A DNA stretch of 8,635 nt from Betaproteobacteria bacterium (lineage in GTDB: Bacteria; Pseudomonadota; Gammaproteobacteria; Burkholderiales; Burkholderiaceae_D), in contig JAATFN010000018.1 of NCBI GenBank assembly GCA_015655165.1, forward strand, positions 1 through 8,635, written 5' to 3'. The notes under the pieces were generated by a model. It saw only the letters and a program-made list of their open reading frames with translations, made no database searches and was not told where the DNA came from. The position numbers and the translations under genes are program-made. Of the stretch, positions 7,045-8,635 are shown piece by piece. Within the stretch, counting starts at the first letter, position 1; each line of letters begins with the position of its first letter.

Positions 7045-7557
7045 ATGATGAAGAACAGCCCTTCTTATTCACCTTATACGCATACCATCTGAATCGCATC
7101 AGTCAAGGCCCCCAAAGCCCGTGACGCTGCCGATTTTTTACGTTCAAATAATGCGCTATCCGCCATATTGCCGGCTGCTACACGACTGGTGACGCTTCAA
7201 AAAGAGTGTTCCGCGATATTGCCGAGCATGTTTATCACATGTGAAGTACTGCATCTTGGCGAGGAACAATTAACGCTGCGCACCCCTAATGCCGCCTTGG
7301 CTGCAAAACTCAAGCAACATCTCCCAAAACTTCAGGATCAGTTGGCACACCGTGGCTGGCACATCAATGCCATTCGCATCAAAGTCCAGGTTAAAGCCTC
7401 ACCTGTTCCGATTGCCCCACGCCTCCCCCCCGTATTGCCTGTTGGCGCGGTGTCGGCTTTTGCCGAACTGGAACGCACTCTGGAGAACGCCCCCCGTAAT
7501 CAAGCCCTTAAAACTGCTATCGAATCCATCATACGCCGCAATACAAGCGGAAGATAA
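7045..7557 (+). pseudogene. DUF721/DciA-family protein gene with an in-frame TGA near the start
   Basis: The only plus-strand gene between mutT and lpxC, divergent from the M23 gene. DUF721 proteins include DciA, the loader of the replicative helicase DnaB, with a KH-like domain. From the ATG at 7045 (or 7048) the frame reads M-M-K-N-S-P-S-Y-S and meets TGA at 7090-7092. It then continues without frameshift as A-S-V-K-A-P-K and D-A-A-D-F-L-R-S-N-N, which I recognise as the family's N-terminal region, through a conserved middle (N-A-A-L-A-A-K-L-K-Q-H-L-P-K-L) to a TAA. With the stop read through it would have 170 residues. The only usual start codon after the stop is a TTG at 7168, giving 129 residues; this lacks a ribosome site and cuts into the conserved first helix. 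A CGA arginine codon is a plausible ancestor of the TGA. It may be a mutation, a base error or a suppressed stop. Confidence 0.68.
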
Positions 7558-7623
7558 CCAGAAAAAGGCCTGAAAATATTGTTATTGCTGGGCTTTAGTT
7601 TAGTCCAAAATCCTGTCGGACAC

Positions 7624-7658
7624 AAAAAAGGCAAAGTTGCTTTTACACAAATTTGCCT
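7624..7658 (-). terminator. Rho-independent terminator after lpxC
   Basis: Nine bases after the lpxC stop the minus strand has AGGCAAA (7658-7652), a 16-base loop and TTTGCCT (7635-7629), a seven-base-pair stem running into a T-tract (TTTTTG). It fits an intrinsic terminator for lpxC. The convergent DUF721 gene ends about 65 bases away and shows no comparable terminator of its own, though this stem also forms in plus-strand RNA. Confidence 0.8.
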
Positions 7659-7667
7659 GAGAACACC

Positions 7668-8600
7668 TTAAATTCTTGCCCATTCCTGCGCTTGCGCAAT
7701 ATAGGTCTTGGGTGCGCCCTCCAGAGAATCGAATGTGACAATCTCGTAAGCATCCGGCTCTTCCAGTACAGCGCGAATCAATTGATTATTCAAACCATGC
7801 CCGGATTTATGGGCATCATAACTTGCCAGCAACGGATAACCGATCAAATACAAGTCACCGATCGCATCCAGAATTTTGTGACGCACAAACTCGTTGTCAT
7901 AGCGTAAGCCATCTGCATTCAAAATACGATATTCGTCCATGACAATCGCATTTTCGAACGAACCACCACGGGCTAAGCCCATTCCACGCAATGTCTCGAC
8001 ATCCTGCATAAAACCGAAGGTTCGCGCGCGCGCAATCTCTTTAACATATGATTCAAACGCAAAATCGACTTCGGCCACTTGCCCGGTGCCATCAACAGCA
8101 GGATGATTGAATTCAATAAAGAATTTGAGCTTAAACCCGTCATACGGCGTTAAGCGCGCCCATTTTTCTCGGGCCCCCTCGCCTTCATGCACTTCGACAG
8201 GTTTTTTAATACGAAGAAACCGCCGCGGCGCATGCTGCTCTTGCAAGCCTGCTTGCTGGAGCAAATAGACAAACGACGACGCAGAGCCATCCATAATCGG
8301 AATTTCTTCTGCCGTCAGGTCAATGTACAAATTATCAATACCCAGCCCTGCACACGCGGACAATAAATGCTCGACTGTCGATATCCTGACGCCATCACGG
8401 GTCAAGGTCGATGCCATGCGTGTATCACCGACACTTGTAGCCGCCGACGCAAACTCGACAACCGGATCCAAATCAATACGGCGAAACACAATGCCGGTAT
8501 TGATATTTGCCGGACGCAACGTCAACTCGACCTTGGTGCCGGAATGCAACCCGACCCCAACTGTCCTGACTGTATTTTGAATTGTGCGCTGTTTTAACAT
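7668..8600 (-). CDS. lpxC: UDP-3-O-acyl-N-acetylglucosamine deacetylase LpxC
   Basis: A complete 310-residue LpxC, the zinc enzyme that performs the committed step of lipid A synthesis: removal of the acetyl group from UDP-3-O-(3-hydroxyacyl)-GlcNAc in the cytoplasm. The motif S-T-V-E77-H78-L-L supplies the catalytic glutamate and a zinc histidine. H241 and D245 in H-K-I-L-D-A-I-G-D are the other zinc ligands, and H268 in S-G-H-G-L-N-N is the catalytic histidine. The N-terminus (M-L-K-Q-R-T-I) is typical, so the start is secure. No Shine-Dalgarno precedes the ATG; instead a consensus -10 hexamer lies directly upstream. In most proteobacteria ftsZ precedes lpxC; that position lies outside the window. 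A strong terminator follows the gene. Confidence 0.97.
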   Translation of the reverse strand: MLKQRTIQNTVRTVGVGLHSGTKVELTLRPANINTGIVFRRIDLDPVVEFASAATSVGDTRMASTLTRDGVRISTVEHLLSACAGLGIDNLYIDLTAEEIPIMDGSASSFVYLLQQAGLQEQHAPRRFLRIKKPVEVHEGEGAREKWARLTPYDGFKLKFFIEFNHPAVDGTGQVAEVDFAFESYVKEIARARTFGFMQDVETLRGMGLARGGSFENAIVMDEYRILNADGLRYDNEFVRHKILDAIGDLYLIGYPLLASYDAHKSGHGLNNQLIRAVLEEPDAYEIVTFDSLEGAPKTYIAQAQEWARI

Positions 8601-8606
8601 AAGTTC

Positions 8607-8635
8607 ATTATAACCAAAGTCACCCTTCTGCTAAA
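8607..8635 (-). promoter_or_regulatory. Probable lpxC promoter
   Basis: A perfect TATAAT lies at 8612-8607 on the minus strand. A partial -35, TTTAGC, lies at 8635-8630 with exactly 17 bases between. Only six bases separate the -10 from the ATG, so transcription would start at about the A of the start codon. The -10 is strong; the -35 matches only half the consensus and touches the window edge. Confidence 0.55.

Noticed and set aside
7168..7557. TTG at 7168 as the real start of the DUF721 gene
   Set aside because: No ribosome site precedes it, and family-like residues run on upstream in the same frame to a better supported start; kept only as a possible fallback start.
1..8635. Reassignment of TAG or TGA to an amino acid
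   Set aside because: TAG ends mutT, and TGA ends argJ and zapD at conserved C-termini, while the 920-codon secA and other long genes contain no internal stops. Only two isolated stops need explaining.
1..8635. Mobile element, CRISPR array, tRNA or a novel defence system
   Set aside because: No transposase-like frames, repeat-spacer arrays, tRNA-like folds or unfamiliar gene clusters were seen; every substantial frame matches a known housekeeping family.

Overview
The window reads as a chromosomal housekeeping region of a betaproteobacterium, most likely of the order Burkholderiales and near Oxalobacteraceae. This rests on protein-family resemblance, gene order and a moderate base composition (close to half GC by eye). 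No search could be run, so the genus is left open. I see no mobile elements, tRNA or rRNA genes, CRISPR arrays or foreign islands.

Layout from left to right: the last ten codons of zapD and all of yacG run on the plus strand. Everything from mutT to lpxC runs on the minus strand except one gene, the DUF721/DciA-family gene at about 7045-7557. In minus-strand transcription order the genes are lpxC, then (past the plus-strand DciA gene) an M23 peptidase gene, secA, argJ, a DUF815-type AAA+ ATPase gene and mutT, which meets yacG tail to tail. This is a version of the old proteobacterial block lpxC - (dciA/M23 or secM) - secA - mutT - yacG - zapD, with argJ and the ATPase gene set between secA and mutT.

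The genes serve growth and envelope biogenesis: LpxC commits to lipid A synthesis, the M23 protein would trim peptidoglycan, SecA drives protein export, ZapD supports the Z ring, YacG restrains gyrase, DciA-family proteins load the replicative helicase, MutT cleans the nucleotide pool and ArgJ makes ornithine and N-acetylglutamate. Strong intrinsic terminators follow secA and lpxC. A near-consensus promoter at the right edge would start lpxC mRNA almost exactly at its ATG.

The most notable observation is that two adjacent, divergently arranged genes are each broken by one in-frame stop codon with no frameshift. The M23 peptidase gene has an amber codon (6504-6502) between its membrane/coiled-coil half and its catalytic half. 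The DUF721/DciA gene has an opal codon (7090-7092) 15 codons after a well-placed ribosome binding site. Family-like residues continue on both sides of each stop. TGA and TAG also end other genes here normally, so wholesale codon reassignment is unlikely. Early decay, sequence error, suppression or reinitiation remain open. I found no convincing novel multi-gene system.
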